Shown: one piece after another, positions 1 to 7,677 of the stretch
Numbering within the stretch: position 1 is the first letter of the stretch
How the letters are laid out: every line of letters begins with the position of its first letter
Assembly (NCBI RefSeq): GCF_014050145.1
Contig: NZ_JACFYF010000007.1
Coordinates: forward strand, 1-64,000
Reading direction: 5' to 3'
DNA: 64,000 nucleotides
Origin: Vibrio marinisediminis
Lineage (GTDB): Bacteria > Pseudomonadota > Gammaproteobacteria > Enterobacterales > Vibrionaceae
Translations under genes and position numbers: made by a program
The notes under the pieces: generated by a model
Told to the model about the DNA's origin: nothing
The model's input: only the letters and a program-made list of their open reading frames with translations
Databases searched by the model: none

Positions 1-60
1 AACTTTAGTTGCAGCTAAAGTCTGGGTCTCACCTTACCCTGATTCGTGAGTTATTATCCA

Positions 61-179
61 TACAAGGCGTTTAAGGCAGATTCCCAACGCATGGCATTTT
101 TACTATGCGTTGGTTTTAGTGTTTAAGGTGGTATGCGGCGGCTTAGGTATTGCGTTGCTCACCCCTTAACAGGGCGTTA
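61..179 (+). repeat. attC site 1 (VCR-like) of a chromosomal integron
   Basis: A roughly 120-bp imperfect palindromic site opens with ACAAGGCGTTTAAG and TTCCCAACGC and closes with GCGTTGCTCACC and GGCGTTAG, the usual L and R boxes of Vibrio attC (VCR) sites. The closing GTTAG core is on the right, so cassettes read on the plus strand and any integrase would lie left of the window. The outer left core is degenerate (no clean TAAC). A reading frame ending at 167-169 runs through the site with the residues NAWHFYYAL and FKVVCG, resembling the DUF3265 peptides often annotated at vibrio attC sites; it has no ATG. Bases 1-60 would be the tail of the preceding cassette and 180-321 the untranslated leader of the next; no other gene was seen there. 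Confidence 0.85.
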
Positions 180-321
180 GCCAACCGTTGCAGTATCCAT
201 CAAAAGTTGCTTTTTATACGAGTATGTATGCAAAAAGCATGATTTTTTTTGAAGTAAGTATAAAGCTCCTAGCATTGCCCTACACTTTTCTGATTATGGT
301 GATTTTTAAAAGGAAAGGTCA

Positions 322-651
322 ATGCAAAGCATAAATATCAATTTAATTTTGACAGCTATCATTCCGCTACTCAGTTTTTCATCGACAGTTGAATCCAAAG
401 GTTGTGAGTATGATACTCAATGTAAAGGAGAACGGATTTGTAAGCAGTCAAAATGTGTAGCACCTACAATGCCAAATTTTGAAGATACAGAGGTTACACC
501 GATACCCGACAAGAAATCTCTACCTCGGTTTTGTTGTACAAATGTAGGTAAACTTGGTCCGTACCCTAATCCAGGCTATATAGAAGAAGGTAATTCATGC
601 TATGGAACAACTCCAAATGGCTACGTTGTATATGGTTTAGCATGCTACTAA
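322..651 (+). CDS. integron cassette ORF: small secreted Cys-rich protein
   Basis: The 109-residue product starts with a hydrophobic signal peptide (about residues 1-25). A tight four-cysteine knot-like motif follows, C-x2-D-x2-QC-x-G-x3-C-x4-C at about 28-45, and then a second Cys-containing segment with an FCC pair and two later cysteines near the C-terminus. The first motif resembles small disulfide modules of the Dickkopf/EB type. The ORF lies between two attC sites in the array direction, and AGGAAAGG sits just upstream of the ATG, so it is a normal cassette gene. It is probably exported and disulfide-bonded. I do not recognise the family and no function can be assigned. Confidence 0.7.
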   Translation: MQSININLILTAIIPLLSFSSTVESKGCEYDTQCKGERICKQSKCVAPTMPNFEDTEVTPIPDKKSLPRFCCTNVGKLGPYPNPGYIEEGNSCYGTTPNGYVVYGLACY

Positions 652-660
652 TAGTCGGCT

Positions 661-781
661 TACAAAGCGTTTAAGACGGATTCCCAACGCTTTGCGTTTT
701 CGGCTTACTTCAGGTTAAGTGTTTATGTCACAATGGTTTAGGTAGGGTGGTTGGCGTTGCTCACCACTTAATGCGGCGTTA
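661..781 (+). repeat. attC site 2 (VCR-like)
   Basis: This second attC copy starts TTACAAAGCGTTTAAGACGG, has the inner box TTCCCAACGC, and ends GGCGTTGCTCACCAC and GGCGTTAG. It follows the stop of the upstream cassette ORF directly and closes that cassette. The central arm differs from sites 1 and 3, and the DUF3265-like frame seen in those two is broken here by an early stop. Confidence 0.85.
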
Positions 782-799
782 GTAGTAAACGAGGTAAAA

Positions 800-1111
800 A
801 TGAAGTATCGAGTAATTGAGTTAACGGCAGGTAACATCCGAAACGACCATTTGTATCTCACGAAAGCGATGGATTTGTTTCCTGCTGATGCGATTGGTGG
901 CAGCAACATCGAAAGTGAAGCACCCCAAAAGTTAGAAATCCACTGTGGAATCGAGCAGCCAGTGTTGACTGATATCGCTGGTGACAAGAAAATTTTCCGA
1001 AAACGTTCTTGGGTCAAAGAGTTCTTCACTTCACATCAATTAGACGCGGGGAGTGAAATTGTTATAGAACATACGGGCGGCAATAGGTATCACATCTATC
1101 CGAGGCGCTGA
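800..1111 (+). CDS. integron cassette ORF: possible B3-like DNA-binding domain protein
   Basis: This 103-residue soluble protein has no signal peptide and starts at an ATG behind GAGGTAAAA. The C-terminal half contains KKIFRKRSWVKEFF, then a turn with GSEIVIE, then YHIYP. That order (basic strand, W-x2-FF, L-x-G-[SD]-x-[IV]-x-[IV]-E, aromatic strand) resembles the pseudo-barrel core of B3-type DNA-binding domains, which in bacteria occur as recognition domains of some restriction enzymes. The protein could therefore be a stand-alone DNA-binding domain. This is inference from pattern only. attC sites lie directly on both sides, so the cassette carries one gene. Confidence 0.65.
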   Translation: MKYRVIELTAGNIRNDHLYLTKAMDLFPADAIGGSNIESEAPQKLEIHCGIEQPVLTDIAGDKKIFRKRSWVKEFFTSHQLDAGSEIVIEHTGGNRYHIYPRR

Positions 1112-1121
1112 AAAATACTAC

Positions 1122-1241
1122 TAACAAACTCTTCAAGACGGATTCGCAACGCGTGGCATTTTTACTATGCGTTGCTCTTCGTGTTTAAGGTGGTATGCGG
1201 CAGCTTCGGTATTGCGTTGCTCACACCTTAACAGGGCGTTA
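1122..1241 (+). repeat. attC site 3 (VCR-like), last visible site of the array
   Basis: This is the best-preserved of the three sites. It opens TAACAAACTCTTCAAGACGG, has inner boxes TTCGCAACGCGTGGC and ATTGCGTTGCTCACACC, and closes GGGCGTTATG. A plus-strand frame (about 1139-1231) encodes a DUF3265-like peptide with NAWHFYYAL and FKVVCG. No attC-like site was seen to the right, so this appears to be the distal end of the array. Confidence 0.88.
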
Positions 1242-1246
1242 TGCAA

Positions 1247-1393
1247 CAGACTACCCCACGTTTAGTAGACACTTTACTAAGTTAGATCTAGGGTCTAATT
1301 GAGAGGTGATTTATGGCTAAACATCGTAATCCAGCGTACACTGAAGAGTTCCTTAAAGAAGCGGTTCGTCTATCTGAACTTCTAGCTCGTTAG
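1247..1393 (+). mobile_element. IS3-family remnant (left end plus start of orfA)
   Basis: Directly after the last attC, a terminal-repeat-like segment (CTACCCCACGTTTAGTAGAC) leads into a GAGAGGTGA ribosome site and the first codons of an orfA-like gene. Nothing resembling the rest of orfA, an orfB with a DDE domain, or a right end follows, so only about 150 bp of the element remain. Deletion after insertion at the array end is the simplest explanation. Confidence 0.6.
1313..1393 (+). pseudogene. truncated IS3-family transposase orfA
   Basis: The 26-codon frame begins MAKHRNPAYTEEFLKEAVRL, the typical N-terminus of IS3-family OrfA (HTH_Tnp_1), and then runs into a stop at 1391-1393. Full-length OrfA is about 90-110 residues, so the helix-turn-helix is cut off and the gene cannot be functional. 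The following bases (1394-1528) hold no recognisable coding sequence on the plus strand. Confidence 0.6.
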
Positions 1394-1528
1394 CGGGGCA
1401 AATTACATTGTTCTAGCGTTTGAAAACGAAATTCTTGGTCACGCTTGGCTCGCTTTATCTGGGACCCCATTGCTTTATGGTTATAAATTAGTCTATCGTT
1501 ACGGCTAAATAATCTAAGGAATGGATAA

Positions 1529-1897
1529 ATGAAAATTAATACAATGAAGAAACTAGCACAAATTGGATTCTGTGTGATGAGTTTATGTATTGCATCGCCA
1601 GCTTCAAGCAACGAGCTAAATGAAGAGGTGAATATTTTTTGCAATAAAATGAAGCAATGCGCTTCTAAACATCTAGAAGGTGTCCCTTCGGATAATGCTG
1701 TAAAAGAGATGATCGACGCAACGTTAGAGCAAAACTGTCAAGCGATGAAGAGCGATTTTGCTCAACTATCAAAATCCTCGGGGCTAGAAACGGAAGCTCT
1801 TTCCTGTATCAAAAGCATGAACGCCCTTGTATGCCAAAATTTGGAAGATGATTTTGAAACGCCAGAATGCAAAAAATTATATGAATTAATTCAATAG
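1529..1897 (+). CDS. small secreted six-cysteine protein, unknown function
   Basis: This 122-residue protein has a clear signal peptide (basic MKINTMKK, hydrophobic to about residue 22, likely cleavage after A-S-S near 27). The mature part is acidic and helical and carries six cysteines (38, 44, 70, 93, 102, 114), an even number compatible with three disulfides in the periplasm or outside. AAGGA stands 8 bases before the ATG. There is no attC after it, so it is not a standard cassette, though it sits just beyond the array and the IS remnant. I do not recognise the family. Spacing of the cysteines over helical sequence suggests a small all-alpha fold. Confidence 0.65.
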   Translation: MKINTMKKLAQIGFCVMSLCIASPASSNELNEEVNIFCNKMKQCASKHLEGVPSDNAVKEMIDATLEQNCQAMKSDFAQLSKSSGLETEALSCIKSMNALVCQNLEDDFETPECKKLYELIQ

Positions 1898-2232
1898 AGC
1901 ACATTTTTAAATTTAAATGGTTACTAGCTGGATTGTCTAAGCTGATTAAGGCGAGAATAACGGGGGTATTTTATTATTCTCCATTTTGAGACGGCTTTTC
2001 AGTTTATACCGACTAAATGACTAATGCTTAACAAACAACACTGTTACCTGTATTAGCTAATTAGATCGTGTGTGATAATATTTCTCATTGCGTAGAGAAT
2101 ATCCTCAGTTTTTTCCGTTACTGAAATCAATAAATTGTTCTTTAAATAGTATCAATTGAATTTCTTACTTACGAATAATCTGAAGTAATTTATAATAATC
2201 AAAGACATAACTAGAGCGTTGGTAGGTGTGAA
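1898..2232. other. intergenic region, no gene seen
   Basis: This stretch is AT-rich. The only structure noticed is an inverted repeat, GAGAATAA (1953-1960) with TTATTCTC (1974-1981), which could form a weak hairpin after the upstream gene but has no T-tract. A promoter for the next gene must lie in the right half; I could not pick a convincing -35/-10 pair. Confidence 0.5.
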
Positions 2233-2913
2233 ATGAAATTAGAGTTATCTCCGAAGAAAATATTAACAGTGCACATAGCATTAATTATCTTATTGTTATG
2301 TGCAAATGTGTTGTCGAGAATGAAACTCGTCTATTTTGGTGATGCGATAACCTTATTTGATTTTAATGCAGAGAGAAATGTACCTACCTTTTTCTCTGGC
2401 TTTATGATCCTTGTTTGCAGCGCGTTACTCTATTTGATTGCGGTTGAGCACAAGAAAGAGCAACTTTCCTCTATACCATGGTTTGGACTATCTTTTATTT
2501 TTTTGTTTCTTTCGTTTGACGAGATTGTGTCTGTCCATGAGACATTTACTGTCCCTGTTAGAGAAACATTTGAGACGTCGAAGCTTTTATATTATGCGTG
2601 GGTATTACCGTATGGAGTAGCATTGGCTATTTTTGTCGTCACGTATTCAAAATTTCTTTTGAAATTACCCAAGAAGACAATGGCACTGTTTGTATTATCA
2701 GGCAGTATCTTTGTTATTGGCGCCATTGGGTTTGAAATGCTAGGTGGAGGACAAGCTGAAACGCTGGGTATAGATAATACGCTTTACTTTATTTTTTATA
2801 CTTGCGAAGAGTTTTTAGAAATGCTCGGAATCGCGATTTTCCTGTACTCTTTACTCTTATATATAACAACCGACGCCAAATCATTGGAAATAGCTGTTGT
2901 AAATAATAGTTAA
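2233..2913 (+). CDS. polytopic inner-membrane protein with conserved-looking acidic/His motif
   Basis: The protein has 226 residues with about six hydrophobic segments (roughly 9-28, 51-71, 81-95, 120-140, 148-166, 196-212). Charged residues sit inside or at the edge of membrane segments: D96-E97 and H102-E103 in SFDEIVSVHE, E168 in GFEML, and E192-E193 with E196 in CEEFLEM. Such a D/E-x4-H-E plus E-E-x2-E arrangement could bind a metal ion or protons, but this is inference. I cannot name the family. It is separated from the secreted-protein gene upstream by 335 bases and converges on the emrB-like gene downstream. Confidence 0.7.
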   Translation: MKLELSPKKILTVHIALIILLLCANVLSRMKLVYFGDAITLFDFNAERNVPTFFSGFMILVCSALLYLIAVEHKKEQLSSIPWFGLSFIFLFLSFDEIVSVHETFTVPVRETFETSKLLYYAWVLPYGVALAIFVVTYSKFLLKLPKKTMALFVLSGSIFVIGAIGFEMLGGGQAETLGIDNTLYFIFYTCEEFLEMLGIAIFLYSLLLYITTDAKSLEIAVVNNS

Positions 2914-2938
2914 TTCGCTTTCTCGGGCGTTTATTTTC

Positions 2939-4480
2939 TTATTCGTTATTGAGTTTTTGTTTTGGTTTAAATAACGCCAATAGTGGAATAAGGCATAAGT
3001 AGGAGAACAACAAGAAGCCAAAGGTGTATACGAAGGCGGTTAAAGTTGATTGCTGATGCAAAATATTTTGGATTTGCATCAAGAATGCTGGGTCGGTAAT
3101 GGTTGTGCCTTGAGCTTGGGCTGCGTGTTGCAAAGCGGCATTAGTGGGTGAGAGGGGACCTCCCAATTGATGCCACTCCTGCTGTTGGATTCGAGAGAAA
3201 TAGGTGTTAACAATCGAAATCCCAAACGAGCCACCGATGGTGCGACATAGGTTGAATACAACTGCGCCGCCAATGGTATTTTGCGGAGCGAGCGTTGCGT
3301 AGGCAAGTTGGCTGAGAGGGGCAAAAACTAGCCCCATCCCTGCACCTTGTATAATGCTTGGCAGTAATATCCAATACAGGTCAATTTCAAGCGAGTATTG
3401 GGTCATTAGGTAGGTACCAATCGCGTTGAGAGACAAGCCAATGACAATGAGAAGTCGAGCATCAACCTTATCCATGTAGCGCGCCATCATCAACAAAACC
3501 ACTGCCGATGCTAATCCTCTAGGAGCCATGGCAAACCCCGTCGTTTCTACGGGGTAGTTGAGTAACTGTTCAAGCATCATGGGTTGTAGTTGAGTAATGC
3601 CAAACATTCCCATTGAAAACCCAGCCATCACAATGCATGACATGGCTAGGTTTCGATCACGCAGTAACCAAACAGGTGCGATATCGCCCTTAGTCTTTAG
3701 TGAGCGCCCCACAAAGTACACTATAGCTACTGCGCTGATAATGGTTGAGAGTAAAATTGTATTTGATTCAAACCAAGACTCATCGTTGCCCCTATCTAAT
3801 ACCATTTGCAGTAAACCAATGCCTATAGTCATTGCAATCACTAAAGGCCAATCAATCTTAGGTTTGCCTTTGTTGCTCAGTTTTACAAAAAAATAGATTA
3901 GTGTGAGGCAAAGGGCACCAACGGGGATATTGACGTAAAAAATCCAACGCCAATCCATGTTTTCAGTAATGATGCCGCCAAGTGTCGGTCCTAAAATAGG
4001 ACCGAGTAAAACGCCAACACTAAACAGCGCCATTGCTTTACCGCGCTGATTGGCGGGGTATATTTGCACCATGATGGATTGAGAAAGGGGGATCACCGAA
4101 GCGCCAAAAGCGCCTTGCATAACTCGGAATATCACCATTTCGACGATGGTATCAGCTTGTCCACACAATGCCGACGTCACCATAAAACCACTAACGGATA
4201 TGAGCAATAAATTGCGAATGCCAAATTTCAGAGCAAGGAAACTCGCGAGAGGAATAAAGATCGCCTCTGCCATCGAATAAGAGGTAAGTACCCAGGTGAC
4301 TTGATTAGACGTCACACCCAACGCCCCCATCATATGGGGTAGTGCAACGTTGGCAATAGTCATATCTAGCAGCACCATAATTGCCGATAACATGACGGCT
4401 AGCGTGACGAGCTTTCGGCTTCCTTCACTTAAGACATGAGCTTCTTCGTTGTTAGTCGATACATCGACATCGGCACTCAT
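2939..4480 (-). CDS. emrB: DHA2-family MFS multidrug efflux transporter (EmrB type)
   Basis: This 513-residue drug:proton antiporter is predicted to have 14 transmembrane segments. Near the N-terminus it has the DHA2 motif LDMTIANVALP (acidic residue in TM1). Antiporter motif C appears in the form GVLLGPILGPTLGG, and WRWIFYVNIPVG is typical of EmrB/QacA proteins. I chose the ATG at 4480 rather than the longer frame, because it lies 4 bases after the stop of the membrane-fusion gene and leaves the usual short cytoplasmic N-terminus. It would work with the upstream HlyD-like subunit and an outer-membrane TolC to expel hydrophobic compounds. The substrate is unknown. Confidence 0.88.
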   Translation of the reverse strand: MSADVDVSTNNEEAHVLSEGSRKLVTLAVMLSAIMVLLDMTIANVALPHMMGALGVTSNQVTWVLTSYSMAEAIFIPLASFLALKFGIRNLLLISVSGFMVTSALCGQADTIVEMVIFRVMQGAFGASVIPLSQSIMVQIYPANQRGKAMALFSVGVLLGPILGPTLGGIITENMDWRWIFYVNIPVGALCLTLIYFFVKLSNKGKPKIDWPLVIAMTIGIGLLQMVLDRGNDESWFESNTILLSTIISAVAIVYFVGRSLKTKGDIAPVWLLRDRNLAMSCIVMAGFSMGMFGITQLQPMMLEQLLNYPVETTGFAMAPRGLASAVVLLMMARYMDKVDARLLIVIGLSLNAIGTYLMTQYSLEIDLYWILLPSIIQGAGMGLVFAPLSQLAYATLAPQNTIGGAVVFNLCRTIGGSFGISIVNTYFSRIQQQEWHQLGGPLSPTNAALQHAAQAQGTTITDPAFLMQIQNILHQQSTLTAFVYTFGFLLFSYLCLIPLLALFKPKQKLNNE

Positions 4481-4484
4481 ATTA

Positions 4485-5519
4485 TTACTCTTGTTGCTTG
4501 GCTTTATCTTTTGTGGTGTCGATGGTGACGTTAGCACTAGCCCCCACTCTAAGTGGTGAATCGGGGTGCTCATCTTCATTAGAGAGGCGGATTAAAACTG
4601 GAAATCTTTGTGGGATTTTTACCCAATTCCCGCTGGCGTTTTCCGGTGGCAATAAAGAAAAAGAAGAGCCGCTGGCTGGTGAAATTGCCTCAATCGTACC
4701 GTGATAGTCGACATCGGGATACAGATCTAGGGTGATAGTCGCGGATTGCCCATTGGTTATACGTTCAAGTTGGGTTTCTTTGAAATTAGCCTGAACCCAA
4801 TAGGTATTCTCGACAACTAAAGGAACCAGCGCTTGCCCAGGGGAAACAATGCTTCCTACATGAGCCGCTAATTTACCTAAGTGACCATCTTGGGGAGAAA
4901 AAATATTGGTGTAAGAGAGTGACAAGCTGGCTTGGCTTAATGCTGCGGCGGCTTTTTTAACTTCAGGAGCTGCATCGCCACTAGCACCCTGTGATTTAAT
5001 CAACTGAGACATTGTTGCTCTTGCCGCAATAACATTTTCTTCCGCTGCAGAAAGTTTCGCTTTAGCATCGTCAAACTGTTGTGCTGGGAGTAATTGTTTT
5101 TCGACCAAATTTTTGATGCGTTGATAGCTAGATTGGGCATCAGCCAATTGCGCGACCGCACTTTTCACATTGGCACTTGCAGCGAGTATTGCGTCATCAG
5201 TTGCGGCATTATTTTGCATTGCCATTTCATATGCTGCTTGCGCTTCGTCAAGTTGAGCTTGAAAAGGAGCAGGGTCGATTTGCAACAACAAATCCCCTTT
5301 ACTCACTTTTTGATAGTCAGATGCATTAGTAAGGATCACTTTACCGTGGACCTGTGGAGCAACGTAGATGATGTTAGCATGGATGTACGCATCGTCTGTG
5401 CTTGGGTAAGACTTCTGATGTTGAATATAGAAATAACTGAGAGTGATCAAAGTGACAGCCCCAATGGCTAGCAAGATTAGATTACGTGCAAGGTGAGATT
5501 GTGTGGGATTTTCGCTCAT
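4485..5519 (-). CDS. emrA: HlyD/EmrA-type periplasmic adaptor of the efflux pump
   Basis: The protein has 344 residues, with one N-terminal membrane anchor (about 14-31) followed by STDDAYIHANIIYVAPQVHG, the hallmark of EmrA/HlyD adaptors. A lipoyl half-domain, a long alpha-helical hairpin rich in Ala and Gln (about 85-200), the second lipoyl half (PQDGHLGKL) and a beta-barrel domain follow. It links the inner-membrane EmrB-like pump to an outer-membrane channel. It is the first gene of a two-gene operon, and its stop is 4 bases before the emrB start. No dedicated regulator gene adjoins it. Confidence 0.88.
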   Translation of the reverse strand: MSENPTQSHLARNLILLAIGAVTLITLSYFYIQHQKSYPSTDDAYIHANIIYVAPQVHGKVILTNASDYQKVSKGDLLLQIDPAPFQAQLDEAQAAYEMAMQNNAATDDAILAASANVKSAVAQLADAQSSYQRIKNLVEKQLLPAQQFDDAKAKLSAAEENVIAARATMSQLIKSQGASGDAAPEVKKAAAALSQASLSLSYTNIFSPQDGHLGKLAAHVGSIVSPGQALVPLVVENTYWVQANFKETQLERITNGQSATITLDLYPDVDYHGTIEAISPASGSSFSLLPPENASGNWVKIPQRFPVLIRLSNEDEHPDSPLRVGASANVTIDTTKDKAKQQE

Positions 5520-5768
5520 GATGTTATCCAGTTGCGTTATTTGACGTTAGCCTAAGGATTCAAATCTCATAGTGCGATAGAGCATGCGTTAGTATTAACA
5601 AATACTAGACCTTGTTAAGCGGAGTCACAATGTAGCCACATAGATGATGGCGAAAGCAGTACGGTGAAAAGTTACCTGTTGCTTTCATATGCAGTTGTTT
5701 TTGTTGCAGTAACGTCAGGCGTGGCAGCGACAGCCAATATCTAAAAATGAAACACGTATCAAATAGAA

Positions 5769-5809
5769 GCGGCTAACCAATAATGGCATATTGGTGATCA
5801 GTTAGCCGC
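5769..5809 (-). terminator. hairpin terminator candidate downstream of DMT gene
   Basis: GCGGCTAAC (5769-5777) pairs with GTTAGCCGC (5801-5809), with a nested CCAATA/TATTGG pair in the loop. On the minus strand it follows the stop of the EamA gene by about 12 bases and is followed by TTCTATTTG, only moderately T-rich. The rest of 5520-5820 (between the emrA start and this gene) holds no other feature I can support. Confidence 0.5.
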
Positions 5810-5820
5810 AATGAAATGGG

Positions 5821-6714
5821 TCATTTTAGGAAGAAGAGTGAAATGCCTGCCACAGCAGCAAGTGTGCCTATTAGGCTTTTTGCGGTAACCTTCTCTCCTT
5901 TGAAAACGCAAATGACTAGCATAAAGAGTGGACTGGTGGCGATGATTGTTTGCGCGACAGCGGGGTTAGCATACTTCAGTGCTGATTGCTGCAGCCAAAG
6001 CGCGAGAAACGTCCCAACAAAAATCGCTAATAACAATGTCAAGAATGCGCGCTGAGTTAATTGAGAAAAATGGTGCTTAATTTGGCGAAATGGTTGGCGT
6101 TCAACCACGAGAATCACCATCATCACAGCCAGTACGCCGACGACTAAGCGAATGAAGGCGCCCAACAATGGAGGTACATCGCCCGCGACCAAAGCATAAT
6201 GCGAGATGACAACTCCGGAAGCTTGGCAAACACTGGCTAAAAGCCCAAAACCAACACCAGACCAAGATGTTTGAGTTTGTGAGTCGGCATGAGGTTGGAG
6301 AATGACAAATGCGACCGCAATCGTGGTGATTAGTACTCCGAACCAACTCTGTATAGGCAGCACACTGCCCAAAAACACCAGTGCAAGTATTCCTGATAGA
6401 GGTGGTGCGAGTGATTCAAGCAGTAGTGTCTTATTGGCGCCAATCCGTTTCAATGACGCAAAGTAAGCACTGTCACCTATTGCGATGCCAATGACACCAG
6501 AAACAGCGAGTACGATAAGGTGTGTTGATTCTATAGTTTCGGGAAAGGTGACCACAGCGGGCATGACTAACACCATCATAAGAGATGCGACGACACCTTT
6601 GACAATATTGAGTTGTAGCGCCGAGAAATGGTGGCTGAATTGACCATAGATCCAAGTCGCCATCGCCCAAACAGCTGCTGCGAGTAATGCAGACAGTTCG
6701 CCTATATAGTCCAA
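5821..6714 (-). CDS. EamA-domain DMT-superfamily transporter
   Basis: The product has 297 residues, about ten transmembrane helices, and two EamA repeats (roughly 5-140 and 150-295). The second repeat starts at WSGVGFGLLASVCQASGVV and ends in the typical EKVTAKSLIGTLAAVAGI. DMT exporters of this size usually move metabolites such as amino acids out of the cell; the substrate cannot be read from sequence. It is a single-gene unit on the minus strand, with a hairpin after its stop and a long intergenic region before its start. Confidence 0.85.
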   Translation of the reverse strand: MDYIGELSALLAAAVWAMATWIYGQFSHHFSALQLNIVKGVVASLMMVLVMPAVVTFPETIESTHLIVLAVSGVIGIAIGDSAYFASLKRIGANKTLLLESLAPPLSGILALVFLGSVLPIQSWFGVLITTIAVAFVILQPHADSQTQTSWSGVGFGLLASVCQASGVVISHYALVAGDVPPLLGAFIRLVVGVLAVMMVILVVERQPFRQIKHHFSQLTQRAFLTLLLAIFVGTFLALWLQQSALKYANPAVAQTIIATSPLFMLVICVFKGEKVTAKSLIGTLAAVAGISLFFLK

Positions 6715-6772
6715 TTCCCGTTAAACTCCAAAATTTAGCTCATCATTATGGCTATGAAGGAGACGATGAATT

Positions 6773-6937
6773 TTGAGAAGTTCATCGTTTTATACCGCAT
6801 ACCATCAGACGGAGCAGCTTATCGAGCAAGTCTCATTACTGCAACAAGAAAGAGAACAGCGTGACGGAGTTCGTAAGCGTGGTCACATAAGCGCGTTTTT
6901 GTGGGTAGTTAATTGCTTACTTTGTTACATGCTTTGA
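6773..6937 (+). CDS. possible small membrane protein (54 aa, TTG start)
   Basis: An uninterrupted frame starts at TTG 6773, ten bases after AAGGAG (6757-6762), and stops at 6935-6937. The product has a polar coiled-coil-like stretch (TEQLIEQVSLLQQEREQRDG), a basic KRGH patch, and a C-terminal hydrophobic segment AFLWVVNCLLCYML. This is the layout of a single-pass small membrane protein with a positive-inside anchor. It lies alone in the gap between the EamA gene and the cold-shock gene. Neither the start codon nor expression is certain, and no family was recognised. Confidence 0.38.
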   Translation: MRSSSFYTAYHQTEQLIEQVSLLQQEREQRDGVRKRGHISAFLWVVNCLLCYML

Positions 6938-7304
6938 TTGTAAGTCTCTGATAAGGAGATAGAATAGGGAGTGAGTTAGGTTGATCGGATCGGCATTTTT
7001 CTTAAAATTCCAACTATCAAACTTGACTATAAAGCTGTGGTTTGCTGCTATGCTACTGTTAATAAAAGACATTTAATTAATGTAAAAATTAACTGTACAA
7101 AAAGTAAACAGTTGGTATTATATCGCGCAGTTGTTCAGAGAGTTATGAAATGCAGCATCAAGTACAAGTAAAACTTCCTCTACTAAAACCCAGTTTTGTA
7201 GTTAGACGTTTCCCTTTTATTTTAGCGTAACATGATATAATTCAACAAATTAACGCATTGTTAATATTGAACTTTTCTTAAATTAAATAAATAAGGGGCA
7301 TCAC
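6938..7304 (+). promoter_or_regulatory. promoter and long 5' leader of the cold-shock gene
   Basis: No convincing gene is present. A TATTAT box around 7116-7121 could be the -10 of a promoter, which would give a leader of about 180 nt, the length usual for cspA-type mRNAs whose leader refolds in the cold. Within it, ACTAAAAC and GTTTTGTAGT around 7177-7202 can pair. A 26-codon ATG frame (7150-7230) could be a leader peptide but has no support beyond being open. AAGGGG precedes the csp ATG. Confidence 0.4.
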
Positions 7305-7517
7305 ATGTCTAACACAATTACTGGTACTGTAAAATGGTTTAACGAAACTAAAGGATTCGGTTTCCTTACTCAAGATAACGGTGGCGAAGATGTATTCGTA
7401 CATTTCCGTGCTATCGCATCTGAAGGTTTCAAAACTCTTAATGAAGGTCAAAAAGTATCTTTCGAAGTAGAGAAAGGACAAAAAGGTCTTCAAGCAAGCA
7501 ACGTTAAAGCTCTTTAA
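7305..7517 (+). CDS. cold-shock protein, CspA family
   Basis: This is a 70-residue single cold-shock domain. It has the RNP1 motif KGFGFLTQ (about 16-23) and the RNP2 motif VFVHF (about 31-35), with TGTVKWFN at the start. The length and sequence match CspA/CspE proteins, which bind single-stranded RNA and melt secondary structure. Codon use is strongly biased to the favoured codons, consistent with high expression. It is monocistronic with its own terminator, and the long AT-rich leader suggests cold-responsive control. I cannot tell which csp paralogue it is. Confidence 0.95.
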   Translation: MSNTITGTVKWFNETKGFGFLTQDNGGEDVFVHFRAIASEGFKTLNEGQKVSFEVEKGQKGLQASNVKAL

Positions 7518-7549
7518 TTAAGCGCTAAACGTAAGCAAGCAAGAATATT

Positions 7550-7576
7550 AAAAGGTCGCCCAAGGCGGCCTTTTTT
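7550..7576 (+). terminator. rho-independent terminator of the csp gene
   Basis: AAAAGGTCGCC, a short loop, and GGCGGCC form a strong GC-rich stem followed directly by TTTTTT, about 33 bases after the csp stop codon. Confidence 0.9.
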
Positions 7577-7677
7577 GTGTGCGTTCTATTTATCAATCAC
7601 TGCACTTTAAAAGTATCGCAAGCCATTGAACGATTTGGCGAAAAACCCCGCTGTATCTTCGTGGTGTAAGGGACTAA

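Noticed and set aside
715-1029. Minus-strand ORF of 104 codons across attC 2 and the second cassette
   Set aside because: It is the shadow of the cassette ORF and the attC palindrome; no ribosome site, and cassette genes read on the plus strand.
61-1241. Three spaced repeats as a CRISPR array
   Set aside because: Units are about 120 bp, unequal in spacing and contain L/R boxes of attC; they enclose ORFs, not spacers.
7278-7493. Minus-strand ORF opposite the cold-shock gene
   Set aside because: It is a mirror of highly biased csp codons, with no signal for translation.
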